From WRHT01 sp031550525 (GTDB lineage: Bacteria; Desulfobacterota; Desulfovibrionia; Desulfovibrionales; Desulfovibrionaceae), in NCBI GenBank assembly GCA_031550525.1, contig JAVBON010000004.1, positions 62,001-126,000 of the forward strand: a stretch of 64,000 bases of DNA, given 5' to 3'. The notes beneath the pieces were generated by a model. That model was not told the DNA's origin. It was given only the letters and a program-made list of their open reading frames with translations, and did not search any database. This document shows positions 49,719-58,906 of this stretch, piece after piece (positions within the stretch are counted from its first letter, which is position 1; every line of letters begins with the position of its first letter). A program made the translations under genes and the position numbers.

Positions 49719-50798
49719 ATGGCAAAAAAGCCCGCGGTATCAGCAGAAAATGCAAGACTTGAAGCTCTGAACACAGCCTTGACAACCATAGAGCGCAAGT
49801 ACGGCCAGGGTTCTGTAATGCGTTTGTCAGACGACGCGCATGTGCATATTCAGGTAATTCCAACCGGTTCCATCGGGCTTGACCTTGCCCTTGGCGTGGG
49901 CGGTTTGCCGCGTGGCCGCGTTACTGAAATATATGGCCCGGAGTCTTCCGGCAAAACAACTCTGGCCCTGCACGTTATTGCCGAGGCCCAAAAAATGGGC
50001 GGAGTATGCGCCTTTGTGGACGCGGAACATGCTTTGGACGTTAATTACGCAAGGCGCCTTGGCGTAAAAACTGAAGAACTGCTCATATCGCAGCCGGACT
50101 ATGGCGAGCAGGCGCTGGACATAGCTGATATGCTGGTGCGCTCTTCCGCCGTCGATCTTGTTGTTATCGACTCGGTGGCAGCCCTTATTCCGCAAACGGA
50201 ACTTGAGGGCAATATGGGCGAAATGCAGGTTGGCGGCCAGGCCCGCCTTATGTCGCACGCCTTGCGCAAACTCACTGGAACAATTCATAAATCCAAAACC
50301 GCCATTATTTTCATAAACCAGATTCGCATGAAAATAGGCGGCATGCCCGGCGGCTACGGCAACCCCGAAACCACCAGCGGCGGCAACGCCCTCAAGTTTT
50401 ACGCCTCCGTGCGCATGGACATACGCAAAATACAGACCCTTAAGGATAAAGAGGAAGTTTACGGCAACCGCGTGCGCGTGAAGGTAGTAAAAAACAAGGT
50501 GGCCCCGCCTTTTCGCGAGGCTTTGTTCGACGTGCTGTACGGGCTTGGAATATCCAGAACCGGCGAAATTCTTGATATGGGCATAGAGGCCGGCATTGTT
50601 GACAAGAGCGGCTCGTGGTTTGCCTTTAACGGCGAGCGTCTTGGCCAGGGGCGCGAAAACGTGCGCGCCATGCTTGACGAAAACCTGGAGTTACGCCAAA
50701 ACATTGAAAATGCTTTGCTGGAGCACCTTGGAGTCAATCCGGATCTGGCCTTTACAGCCTCCGGCGGCGATGAGGAATTGCCGGTTATTGACGATTAA
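49719..50798 (+). CDS. recA: Recombinase RecA
   Basis: 359 residues. Walker A GPESSGKTTLALH (about 68-80), the LALGVGGLPRGRVTEIYG lead-in, EHALDVNYARRLGV, VVIDSVAALIPQTELEG (L1/Walker B region), NQIRMKIGGMPGGYGNPETTSGG (L2). RecA forms filaments on single-stranded DNA for recombination and triggers LexA cleavage. GGAG precedes ATG 49719. A hairpin follows before alaS; no recX is between. Confidence 0.98.
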   Translation: MAKKPAVSAENARLEALNTALTTIERKYGQGSVMRLSDDAHVHIQVIPTGSIGLDLALGVGGLPRGRVTEIYGPESSGKTTLALHVIAEAQKMGGVCAFVDAEHALDVNYARRLGVKTEELLISQPDYGEQALDIADMLVRSSAVDLVVIDSVAALIPQTELEGNMGEMQVGGQARLMSHALRKLTGTIHKSKTAIIFINQIRMKIGGMPGGYGNPETTSGGNALKFYASVRMDIRKIQTLKDKEEVYGNRVRVKVVKNKVAPPFREALFDVLYGLGISRTGEILDMGIEAGIVDKSGSWFAFNGERLGQGRENVRAMLDENLELRQNIENALLEHLGVNPDLAFTASGGDEELPVIDD

Positions 50799-50842
50799 TA
50801 TACTTTTACTTCGCATATATTTCCGTTATACAAGCGGAGTTT

Positions 50843-50863
50843 CAGGGGGCCTTCGGCCCCCTG
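50843..50863 (+). terminator. GC-rich hairpin between recA and alaS
   Basis: CAGGGGGCC (50843-50851) pairs with GGCCCCCTG (50855-50863) over a three-base loop. There is no T run, so full termination is doubtful and alaS may be partly cotranscribed. Confidence 0.5.
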
Positions 50864-50911
50864 ACTGACAGAGCGGAAAAATCAACATATCCTTACACAG
50901 GCGGGGCAAAC

Positions 50912-53566
50912 GTGCTTACAACCAATGAAATACGTCGTCGTTTCATAAACTACTTCAAGGACAAAGGGCACGAGCACGTGCGCTCGTCTTCCCTTATTCC
51001 CAAAGATGACCCAACTCTGCTCTTTACCAACGCGGGCATGGTGCAGTTCAAACAAATTTTTCAAGGCCTTGAAAAAAGGCCTTATTCTCGCGCCACCACC
51101 GCCCAAAAATGCCTGCGCGTTGGCGGTAAGCACAACGATCTTGAAAATGTGGGGCGTACCGCCAGACACCACACTTTTTTTGAAATGCTCGGCAACTTTT
51201 CCTTTGGCGATTATTTTAAGGAAGACGCCATAAAATATGCCTGGGATTTTATTACCAACCAGCTTGCCTTGCCTGCCGATAAACTCTACGCGACTGTGTA
51301 CGAGGATGACGATGAAGCCATTGAATTGTGGCTCAGGCTTACCTCAATACCGCGCGAGCGCATACTGCGCATGGGAGAGAAAGACAATTTCTGGAGCATG
51401 GGCGATACCGGCCCCTGCGGGCCATGTTCAGAAATACTGATCGACCAGGGCGAACATATGAGTTGCGGCCCCAACTGCGGCATAGGCAAATGCGACTGTG
51501 ACCGCTATCTGGAAATATGGAACCTGGTTTTCATGCAGTATAACCAGATTGAGCCTGGCAAGCGCGAGCCTCTCCCCCGCCCCAGCATTGACACAGGCAT
51601 GGGGCTTGAGCGCGTGAGCGCGGTGTGCCAAGGCGTATATTCCAATTACGACGGCGATCTTTTCCAATCCATCATCAGCTATGCGGCGAATCTGGCCGGA
51701 GTAAAGTACAGCCGCAGCGCGCCTGATACTAATGATACCGATACATCCTTGCGGGTTATAGCCGACCACAGCAGGGCCATGGCCTTTATGATTGCCGACG
51801 GCATCATGCCTTCAAACGAGGGGCGCGGCTATATTCTGCGCCGCCTGATCCGCCGCGCCTACCGTTTTGGGCGGCTTATAGGCATGCCGCGCACCTTTTT
51901 GCATAACACCGCCCTGAAAGTGGTTGAGCATATGGGTGAGGATTTTCCGGAACTTAAAGCCTCGCGTGAATTTATGGGGCGCGTAATTCTGGAAGAAGAA
52001 GAGCGTTTTGAAAAAACTCTGGATAAAGGCCTGGTCTTGCTTGAAGACGAGCTCTCCAACCTTAAAAGCGCCGGGCAAAATACCCTGGCGGGTGATGTGG
52101 CCTTTAAGCTGTACGATACCTTTGGCTTTCCGCTGGATATTATTAATGATGTGGCGGAAAAGCGCGGAGTTAAAATTGACGAAATCGGCTTCAACGCCCT
52201 GATGAAAGCCCAAAAAGAACGCGCCAAAGCCGCCTGGAAAGGTTCCGGCGAATCAGACGTTACCCTTCGCTTTGCCGAATTGCTGGAAGAAGGCCTGCGC
52301 TCGGAATTTGATGGCTACTCCACATTAAAAGTATCCAGCCGCATCACCGCCCTCATCAATAATCAGGGCGAACGGGTGAATGAGCTGAAAAAAGGCGAAA
52401 CCGGCTGGCTGGCCTGCGGCCGCACCCCGTTTTACGGTTCTTCCGGCGGGCAGGTTGGCGATACAGGCACGCTTTCCACCCCTGCAGGCACGGCCAGAGT
52501 GCTGGATAGCCTAAAGCCCTCCGCAGGGCTGACCATGCACCTTGTGGAGGTGCTGGACGGCATCATACATCTGGACGCGGAAGCAGATTTGGCAGTGACG
52601 GATGAAGAGCGTCTGGCAACAGCGCGCAACCACACCTGTACACACCTGTTGCACGCTGCCCTGCGCGCCGTGCTGGGCGACCATGCCCGGCAGGCAGGCT
52701 CGCTGGTGGGGCCGGACCGCTTGCGCTTTGACTTTACCCATATCTCGGCAATGACCGAAGAAGAGCTCTCTGCGGTGGAAAACCATGTAAACCGCGCAAT
52801 TATGTCGGACCGCCCCATAATGGTGCGCGAATCAGGCTATGATGACGCCATAAAAGCCGGGGCCACGGCCCTGTTTGGCGAGAAGTACGGAGACGTTGTG
52901 CGCAGCGTGTGCATTGAAGATGAATCCACCGAGCTTTGCGGCGGAACGCACCTTAACCGCACGGGCCAGGCCGGCTTCTTCGCCATTATATCTGAAAGCG
53001 GCGTCGCCGCCGGAACACGCCGCATTGAGGCTGCAACCGGCTGGAACGCCCTTGGCCTGTACCGCAACCAGCGCGGCGAAGCCCGCGCTATTGCCGCCAT
53101 GCTTAAAGCCAGACCGGGCGAAATGCAGGAAAAAGTGCAGGGGTTGCAAAACGAAATACGCGCATTACGCAAAAATATTGAAAAAGCCGGGGCTCAAGCC
53201 AGTTCAAGCCAAGGTAAAAACCTTATGGACGAGGTTAAAGAAATAAACGGAGTAAAAGTATTGGCCGCGCGCAGCAGCGCCGCCAGTATAAAAGCCCTGC
53301 GCGATTTGGCCGACGATGTGCGCAGCAAGCTCCCCTCCGGTATCTCATGCCTTACCTCTGAAGATGAGGGTAAAGTAAACATGATTATTACCGTATCTAA
53401 AGATCTGCATGCCCGTTTCACAGCCCCGGCCCTTATTAAAGAGGCCGCTGTCGAAATAGGCGGCTCCGGCGGCGGCCGCCCCGATATGGCTCAGGCTGGC
53501 GGCGCCAACCCCGCTGGCATAGATGCGGCCTTTGCCAAACTTGCCGCCATGATTAAAGCCGGATAA
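50912..53566 (+). CDS. alaS: Alanyl-tRNA synthetase
   Basis: 884 residues from GTG 50912 (MLTTNEIRRRFINYF matches the family start; no ATG alternative fits). Class II catalytic core with FTNAGMVQFK (motif 1/2 region) and DTGMGLERV; editing domain with HTCTHLLHAALR and CGGTHLNRTGQ that bind zinc; coiled coil (about 735-770) and C-Ala domain with GGSGGGRPDMAQAGG. Charges tRNA-Ala and clears Ser/Gly-tRNA-Ala. A Cys-rich insertion CGPNCGIGKCDCD (about residues 184-196) is seen, as in several bacterial AlaRS. A very stable hairpin terminator follows. Confidence 0.98.
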   Translation: MLTTNEIRRRFINYFKDKGHEHVRSSSLIPKDDPTLLFTNAGMVQFKQIFQGLEKRPYSRATTAQKCLRVGGKHNDLENVGRTARHHTFFEMLGNFSFGDYFKEDAIKYAWDFITNQLALPADKLYATVYEDDDEAIELWLRLTSIPRERILRMGEKDNFWSMGDTGPCGPCSEILIDQGEHMSCGPNCGIGKCDCDRYLEIWNLVFMQYNQIEPGKREPLPRPSIDTGMGLERVSAVCQGVYSNYDGDLFQSIISYAANLAGVKYSRSAPDTNDTDTSLRVIADHSRAMAFMIADGIMPSNEGRGYILRRLIRRAYRFGRLIGMPRTFLHNTALKVVEHMGEDFPELKASREFMGRVILEEEERFEKTLDKGLVLLEDELSNLKSAGQNTLAGDVAFKLYDTFGFPLDIINDVAEKRGVKIDEIGFNALMKAQKERAKAAWKGSGESDVTLRFAELLEEGLRSEFDGYSTLKVSSRITALINNQGERVNELKKGETGWLACGRTPFYGSSGGQVGDTGTLSTPAGTARVLDSLKPSAGLTMHLVEVLDGIIHLDAEADLAVTDEERLATARNHTCTHLLHAALRAVLGDHARQAGSLVGPDRLRFDFTHISAMTEEELSAVENHVNRAIMSDRPIMVRESGYDDAIKAGATALFGEKYGDVVRSVCIEDESTELCGGTHLNRTGQAGFFAIISESGVAAGTRRIEAATGWNALGLYRNQRGEARAIAAMLKARPGEMQEKVQGLQNEIRALRKNIEKAGAQASSSQGKNLMDEVKEINGVKVLAARSSAASIKALRDLADDVRSKLPSGISCLTSEDEGKVNMIITVSKDLHARFTAPALIKEAAVEIGGSGGGRPDMAQAGGANPAGIDAAFAKLAAMIKAG

Positions 53567-53589
53567 GCATAACTAATATAATCGTAACC

Positions 53590-53645
53590 AGCCTCTGGTC
53601 TGCCCCCTGTCAAGTAGACAGGGGCAGACCAGAGGCTGATTTTTT
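53590..53645 (+). terminator. Intrinsic terminator of alaS
   Basis: AGCCTCTGGTCTGCCCCC-TGTC (53590-53611) pairs with GACAGGGG-CAGACCAGAGGCT (53617-53637), with a single bulged base, then six T. Very strong. Confidence 0.93.
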
Positions 53646-53690
53646 GTCTCGCTTCGTATTACTCGCTCAACGGGCTGAAGCCACAAAATA
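53646..53690 (+). repeat. Short repeat family C, copy 2
   Basis: Contains TCGTATTACTCGCTCAAC and GGCTGAAGCCACAA, matching 21946-21988 with only a few changes. As in copy 1 it lies after a terminator T run and before another hairpin. Confidence 0.7.
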
Positions 53691-53732
53691 AAATAAGAAA
53701 CGGCGCGGCAACATCGCGCCGTTTCTTATTTT
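53691..53732 (+). terminator. Second terminator before flagellin
   Basis: AAATAAGAAACGGCGCG (53691-53707) pairs with CGCGCCGTTTCTTATTT (53715-53731), with T following. It has no gene of its own upstream, and insulates flagellin from alaS transcription. Confidence 0.88.
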
Positions 53733-53873
53733 AACGCAAATATATCAATGTGCTATGTAACAAATATAAAATTTGTTTACACCCATCTATAGTTTTTTTG
53801 CAACCGCGCGATAAGTGCTTTGACATGAGCATGTGAGCTTCATGTCCGGAAAATAAAAATTTTGGCTGGACGC

Positions 53874-53900
53874 TAAAGTTTCTATCAGACCGAACGATAA
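53874..53900 (+). promoter_or_regulatory. Sigma-28 promoter of flagellin
   Basis: TAAAGTTT (53874-53881), 11 bases, AACGATAA (53893-53900): a near-perfect match to the FliA consensus TAAAGTTT-N11-GCCGATAA. The start codon is 86 bases downstream. An upstream dyad GACATGA/TCATGTC (53821-53845) may bind a regulator. Confidence 0.85.
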
Positions 53901-53985
53901 GTAAGTAAACATGGGCGGAAAACCGCAAGGAAGCGGAAAGCATAGTGCAACGCCCGGAATGCCCAAATATTCATGGAGGAATATC

Positions 53986-54873
53986 ATGGCTTTGACAATT
54001 AACAACAACTTGATGGCCAAGAACGCCGCTCGTAACCTTAGTACTTCTTATAACGCCCTTAGCGACTCCGTGCGCAAGCTGTCTTCCGGCCTCCGCGTTA
54101 ACCGCGCTGCTGACGACGCCGCCGGCCTGGCAATTCGCGAACTTATGCGCGCCGACATCGCCGCCCTTAACCAAGGCGTGCGTAACGCTAACGACGCTAT
54201 ATCCATGATTCAGACTGCTGACGGCGCTCTGCAAATCATAGACGAAAAGCTCATTCGTATGAAGGAACTTGCGGAACAAGCCGCGACCGGTACCTACAAC
54301 TCTGACCAGCGTCTGATGATCGAATCCGAATATCAGGCCATGGCTTCGGAAATTACCCGTATCGCCAACGCGACTGACTTTAACGGCGTTCACCTGTTGA
54401 ACGGCAACCTCTCCGGCACTCACAACGGCGAAGGCCTGACCTCAACCGGCGAAGTAAAGGTTCACTTCGGCTCCGGTAACGATTGCAGTGAAGACTACTA
54501 CTACATCAAGATAGGCATAGCCACGGCGTCCGCTCTGGGTCTCGGCAACCAGGCCGAATCCACCTCCGCCGGCTTTGCGGTCTCCACCCAGTCGCTCGCG
54601 CAGCACGCCCTGGACGGCATCAACAACGCCATTATCTCCAAGGACAAGATTCGCGCTCACCTTGGTGCCTTGCAGAACCGTCTGGAAAACACCGTCAGCA
54701 ACTTGCAGATTCAGGCTGAAAACATCAACGCCGCCGAATCTCAGATATCTGACGTGGACGTTGCGACCGAAATGACCGAATTCGTACGCGCCCAAGTGCT
54801 CAGTCAGGCCGGTGTGGCCATGCTCTCGCAGGCCAACTCGCTGCCGCAAATGGCTCTGCAGCTTATCGGCTAA
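53986..54873 (+). CDS. fliC: Flagellin
   Basis: 295 residues from ATG 53986 (GGAGG before it); the 25-residue extension to 53911 is non-coding leader. N-terminal D0/D1 (ALTINNNLMAKNAARNLSTSY, LSSGLRVNRAADDAAGLAI) and C-terminal D1/D0 (ALQNRLENTVSNLQIQAENINAAESQISDVDVATEM, AMLSQANSLPQ) are conserved; the variable middle is short (about 150-205). Filament protein of the flagellum, exported by the flagellar type III system. It stands alone with its own sigma-28 promoter and terminator. Codon use is more biased than in neighbours, as expected for an abundant protein. Confidence 0.97.
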   Translation: MALTINNNLMAKNAARNLSTSYNALSDSVRKLSSGLRVNRAADDAAGLAIRELMRADIAALNQGVRNANDAISMIQTADGALQIIDEKLIRMKELAEQAATGTYNSDQRLMIESEYQAMASEITRIANATDFNGVHLLNGNLSGTHNGEGLTSTGEVKVHFGSGNDCSEDYYYIKIGIATASALGLGNQAESTSAGFAVSTQSLAQHALDGINNAIISKDKIRAHLGALQNRLENTVSNLQIQAENINAAESQISDVDVATEMTEFVRAQVLSQAGVAMLSQANSLPQMALQLIG

Positions 54874-54913
54874 CGAAAGCGCTTTGGGTTAGGGGATACT
54901 TCTGGCAAATCTG

Positions 54914-54954
54914 GGCCGGATCGCCGTTTGGCGATCCGGCCTCCCTATTTTTTT
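54914..54954 (+). terminator. Intrinsic terminator of flagellin
   Basis: GGCCGGATCGCC (54914-54925) pairs perfectly with GGCGATCCGGCC (54930-54941), with CTCCCTATTTTTTT after it. Confidence 0.93.
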
Positions 54955-55099
54955 CAAACCGCCAATTTACTCCGGGCTTTTTTTACGCAAATATTGCGCA
55001 AACCTTGCGTTGCCAGAACCAATCCAGTATATCACAATCACTTTAAGGCCATATTCGAAGTAATGTTTTATATCTCACAACACGTACGGAGTATCAGTT

Positions 55100-56041
55100 A
55101 TGCAGCTTAACCGCGTGCTTTGCCTTGCCTCCATCGTTCTTGCGCTTGTCTGCGCCGCGTGCTCAGACGACAATAAAGCCGCACCGGCGCAACAAACCTT
55201 AAACCTGGGCGTTATGCCATCAATGGATTATCTGCCCGTGGCCGTGGCGTTGCGCGAAGGCTATTATGAAAAACTGGGGCTGAATATTAACGTAATAAAA
55301 TTCTATTCGGCCAATGATAGAGATGCCGCCCTGCAAAGCGATAATGTGGACGGAGCGGTTATAGACTATACCGGAGCTGTTTTGCAAAAAAACGGTGGTA
55401 TGGATATAGCGCTGACCTCACGCTGCGATGCGCCTTTTCATATACTGGCTTCAAAACAGAGCGGAGTATCATCGCTGGCCGGACTTAAAGGCGCCAAAAT
55501 AGCTGTCTCGCAAAACACGGTTATTGATTACTGTATAGATATGGCTTTAAAATCGGCCGGGCTGACGCCGGCTGACGTAGAAAAGGTGGAAATAAACAAA
55601 ATACCTGTGCGCTTTGAAATGCTGATGGGCGGCAAAATAGACGCCACCGGCCTGCCGGACCCTCTCGCCATGATTGCCAAAGCCGGAGGCGCGGCGGAGC
55701 TTGCCACCAATAGCGACCTGGGGCTTTCCATAACCGGCATAATGTTTACGGGCAAAGCCATGCGTGAGAAAAGCGACCTGATCAAAAAAATGTACCTGGG
55801 GTACAACATGGCCGTGGAATATCTTGAAGCCAACGGACCGGAACAGGTAAAAGACATTCTTGTGGAGCAGATGGGCTTTAAGGAAGAACTCGCCGCCCAT
55901 GCTGCCCTGCCCCGCTATGCCAAAGCGGCCTTGCCGCCGGAGGCGGATGTGCAGTCTGTTATCAACTGGCTGGCCGGGCGCGGTTTGGTTAATGCCAATC
56001 TGCAAGCCGTAAGCCTTACCAATGGCGGTTTTTTACCCTAA
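55100..56041 (+). CDS. NitT/TauT-family ABC transporter substrate-binding lipoprotein
   Basis: 313 residues. Signal peptide with lipobox CAAC, Cys at about 21. Mature domain of SsuA/THI5-like (NMT1) fold: LNLGVMPSMDYLPVAVALREGYYEKLGLNINVI, SALAGLKGAKIAVS, TVIDYCIDMALKSAGL, and a long second lobe with NMAVEYLEANGPEQVK. Such proteins bind nitrate, taurine, alkanesulfonates, thiamine precursors or aromatic acids; the ligand is not defined here. First gene of a transporter operon; GGAG precedes ATG 55100. Confidence 0.88.
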   Translation: MQLNRVLCLASIVLALVCAACSDDNKAAPAQQTLNLGVMPSMDYLPVAVALREGYYEKLGLNINVIKFYSANDRDAALQSDNVDGAVIDYTGAVLQKNGGMDIALTSRCDAPFHILASKQSGVSSLAGLKGAKIAVSQNTVIDYCIDMALKSAGLTPADVEKVEINKIPVRFEMLMGGKIDATGLPDPLAMIAKAGGAAELATNSDLGLSITGIMFTGKAMREKSDLIKKMYLGYNMAVEYLEANGPEQVKDILVEQMGFKEELAAHAALPRYAKAALPPEADVQSVINWLAGRGLVNANLQAVSLTNGGFLP

Positions 56042-56055
56042 ACCGCGCGGGCAGC

Positions 56056-56784
56056 ATGATCAGCATCAATAACCTTTCCGTCAGCTACGGCCAACTTGCC
56101 GTGCTGAAAAACTTTTCCCTTAATCTTGAGCAGGGCGGCATTTACGCGCTTATAGGCCCGTCAGGCTGCGGCAAATCCACCCTGCTCAAAGTGCTTTGCG
56201 GTATTTTAGAGCCATCCGCTGGCAGCATTGAATATAACGGGATGCCCATTTCAGAAAAAAACACGCTCAATATTGGCTATGTGCCGCAAAACTATGGCCT
56301 GCTGGCCTGGAAAACCGTTGCGCAAAACATATTTCTGCCGCTGAAAATCGGGCCTAAAAAACACATAAATCAAACCGAAAGCGAGAGTATTATTGAAGAG
56401 CTTGGGTTGCGCGCCCTAATGCAGCGCTACCCCAACGAGCTTTCCGGCGGGCAAAAGCAGCGGGTGGCCCTGGCCAGAGCCTTTATCAGCAGGCCTGCCC
56501 TGCTTTTAATGGACGAGCCATTTTCCGCGCTGGACGCCTTTACCTCGGATACCTCGCAAAGGCTGTTTCTGCAATTGTGGCAAGCACACAGGGTAACTAC
56601 CCTGTTTATCACGCATAATATGGTGGAGGCAGCCACCATGGGGCAGCAAGTGTTGCTTATGGATACGGCATCGCGTAATATTGCGGCCCGCTTTGAGAAC
56701 AAAACCTTTGCCATTGGCAATGATGCTGAAACAATGGCCACCGCAGCGCATATTAAAGAAATGTTCCGGGGGATGCTGGCATGA
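56056..56784 (+). CDS. ABC transporter ATP-binding protein (SsuB/TauB type)
   Basis: 242 residues. Walker A GPSGCGKST (about 35-43), Q-loop, signature LSGGQKQR (about 131-138), Walker B LLLMDEPFSALD and H-loop FITHNM. Together with the neighbouring permease it energises uptake. Starts 14 bases after the substrate-binding gene and overlaps the permease by four bases. Confidence 0.92.
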   Translation: MISINNLSVSYGQLAVLKNFSLNLEQGGIYALIGPSGCGKSTLLKVLCGILEPSAGSIEYNGMPISEKNTLNIGYVPQNYGLLAWKTVAQNIFLPLKIGPKKHINQTESESIIEELGLRALMQRYPNELSGGQKQRVALARAFISRPALLLMDEPFSALDAFTSDTSQRLFLQLWQAHRVTTLFITHNMVEAATMGQQVLLMDTASRNIAARFENKTFAIGNDAETMATAAHIKEMFRGMLA

Positions 56785-57530
56785 GCAAAACCACTTTTGT
56801 TTATTATGCCTGTTTTATTTTGGGCGGTTTTGCGCTGTTCAATATAATCTGGTGGATTACGGCTTATGTGTTGCAGCTTAATGCTCTGCCCATGCCGCAA
56901 ACAGTATATGGGGCCTGGGAAAAAGCGTTGTCCGGCGGGCTTTGGCCGCATCTGGCGGCCAGCATGGGCCGCGCCGTGGCAAGCCTGGCGCTGGCGTTGA
57001 GCATTGCCTTGCTCCTGGGCATACCCATGGGTTGCAACCCCAAGGTTGACCGTCTGTTGGGGCCGTTGTTGTACCTCTCCTACCCCGTGCCCAAACTGGC
57101 CTTGCTGCCTGTGGTTATGTTGCTGCTCGGCATTGGCGAGGCCTCCAAAATAACAATTATTGTGCTGATTATAGTGTTTCAACTGGCACTGGCCATACGC
57201 GACGCTGTCAGAGCCGTGCCGGATGAAGACTATGCCCTGCTTACGTCGCTTAAGGCGAATTTTTGGGAAAAACTGCGCCATATAATACTGCCCGCCACTT
57301 TGCCTGCCGTGTTTTCATCCTTGCGCATTTCCATAGGCATTGTATTTTCCGCCCTGTTTTTCACAGAAACTTTCGGCACGGATAAAGGCCTTGGCTTTTA
57401 CATTACCGACAACCAGATGCGCCTGGATTACGCGCTTATGTATTTTGGCATTATTGTACTCTCCCTTGGAGCGCTCATTCTGTTTTTACTGGTAGATCTG
57501 GCCGACAGAATTCTATGCCGCTGGCGTTAG
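56781..57530 (+). CDS. ABC transporter permease (NitT/TauT family)
   Basis: 249 residues with six membrane helices. The EAA loop lies near YALLTSLKANFWEKLRHIILPATLPAVFSSL (about 150-182), which contacts the ATPase. LSYPVPKLALLPVVMLLLGIGEASK is the family signature for this permease class. Start overlaps the ATPase gene (ATGA), with a GGGGGA ribosome site. No riboswitch or regulator gene is next to the operon. Confidence 0.92.
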   Translation: MSKTTFVYYACFILGGFALFNIIWWITAYVLQLNALPMPQTVYGAWEKALSGGLWPHLAASMGRAVASLALALSIALLLGIPMGCNPKVDRLLGPLLYLSYPVPKLALLPVVMLLLGIGEASKITIIVLIIVFQLALAIRDAVRAVPDEDYALLTSLKANFWEKLRHIILPATLPAVFSSLRISIGIVFSALFFTETFGTDKGLGFYITDNQMRLDYALMYFGIIVLSLGALILFLLVDLADRILCRWR

Positions 57531-57582
57531 CGAAAATCCTCCCTGTTACTTAAACCGTATGTTACACGGAAAATAACCTGTC

Positions 57583-57618
57583 GTATGCCGCGCTCATTCA
57601 ACTATGAGCGCAGCATAC
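57583..57618 (+). terminator. Hairpin between ABC transporter and lptF
   Basis: GTATGCCGCGCTCAT (57583-57597) pairs with ATGAGCGCAGCATAC (57604-57618) with one mismatch, without a T run. Confidence 0.6.
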
Positions 57619-57712
57619 TTCTTGCAAGAGCTGCCTGAGTCAACTATATTAACAAGATTATGAACATGCTTTGGCATGGCTGGTTTGTACCGTATGAAAA
57701 ACGGAGACGTTT

Positions 57713-58906
57713 TTGCTGAATATATTGCCTTTTAACACCTTGCATCGGCGTATCATGCTTGAGATGACACGCACTTTTCTTTTGTGCGCGCTGTTTTTGC
57801 TTACGTTGTTGCTCTTGGGGCAAGGTGTAAAAATGCGCGAGCTTCTGGTGGGGCTTAACCTGAGTATCGGCGACTTTTTGCTTATACTTTTTTATATGTC
57901 GCCAATTTTCATGCTTATGGTTATTCCCCTATCCTGCATGCTGAGTGTGTTTTTGAGTATTTTACGCATGAGCACGGACCGCGAGCTGGTGGCGCTGCGT
58001 GCCGGCGGTGTGAGCGTGGTGCAGTTGTTGCCCGCCCCAATGTGGTTTGCCGCAATTTGTTGCGCGGCCACTTTGGGCATATCCATCTTTGGCATTTCTT
58101 GGGGTTCGGAGCAATTTCGCGGCACTGTGCTGCAACTGGCACGCGACAAAGCCCAAGTAACGCTGCAGCCTGGCGTATTCAACCAAGATATTGCAGGGCT
58201 TACCATGTTTGCCCGTCAGGTCGACCCTCAAACTAAAGAAATGCGCCAGGTGATTGTTGAAGATACCTCGCTGGGCGAAGGCGCCCGCATTACCATTCTG
58301 GCCCCCACCGGTATAATTGTTACCGACAATAAAAAAGGCGAGCTCGTTTTCAACCTGCATAACGGGCGCATTTATAAGCTGGATAAAGGCGCTGTAAGCA
58401 TACTTAATTTTGATGACTACAACATTCGCGTGGACCTGGAAAAATTCTTCAGCAGCGCCCCTCTGGGTGAGATAAAACCCAAGGAAATGGCCTGGGACGA
58501 ATTGCTCTACCAAAGGGAGCATTACGATATAAACGACAGAGGCAGAACATACCGTAAAATACTTATAGAGATACAAAAACGTGTGTCTTTGCCGGTAGCC
58601 AGCCTGGTGTTGGCTCTTTTTGCCATACCTTTGGCCGCCAGTTTTGAGGGGGCCAAACGACAAATGGGTATCATTCTGGTTTTACTGGCCTTTCTTGTTT
58701 ACTATTCGCTATACTCGCTTGGCATTACACTTAGCGAATCTGACAGGCTGCACCCGGCTATTGCCCTATGGATTTCAAATTTATTTTTTCTGGTTGCGGG
58801 TATTGCCGGTTTGATTGTTGCCTCACGCGAGGGCGCGCCGGATATTTCATTATGGTTTGCATACATAAAACGTAAACTAGGGACGACGCGCGGTAAAAAA
58901 GCATGA
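57713..58906 (+). CDS. lptF: LPS export permease LptF
   Basis: 397 residues from TTG 57713: GGAG is six bases upstream, and the family N-terminus (helix LEMTRTFLLCALFLL) is complete with this start. YjgP/YjgQ family: three N-terminal helices, a periplasmic beta-jellyroll (about 130-260, FNQDIAGLTMFARQVDPQTKEM), three C-terminal helices (LALFAIPLAASFEGAKRQMG, ILVLLAFLVYYSLYS). LptF and LptG with LptB extract LPS from the inner membrane. Overlaps lptG by four bases. Confidence 0.93.
   Translation: MLNILPFNTLHRRIMLEMTRTFLLCALFLLTLLLLGQGVKMRELLVGLNLSIGDFLLILFYMSPIFMLMVIPLSCMLSVFLSILRMSTDRELVALRAGGVSVVQLLPAPMWFAAICCAATLGISIFGISWGSEQFRGTVLQLARDKAQVTLQPGVFNQDIAGLTMFARQVDPQTKEMRQVIVEDTSLGEGARITILAPTGIIVTDNKKGELVFNLHNGRIYKLDKGAVSILNFDDYNIRVDLEKFFSSAPLGEIKPKEMAWDELLYQREHYDINDRGRTYRKILIEIQKRVSLPVASLVLALFAIPLAASFEGAKRQMGIILVLLAFLVYYSLYSLGITLSESDRLHPAIALWISNLFFLVAGIAGLIVASREGAPDISLWFAYIKRKLGTTRGKKA

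Noticed and set aside
53911..53985. N-terminal extension of flagellin
   Set aside because: It covers the 5' leader after the sigma-28 promoter; flagellin sequences start at MALTINNN and GGAGG is placed before that Met.
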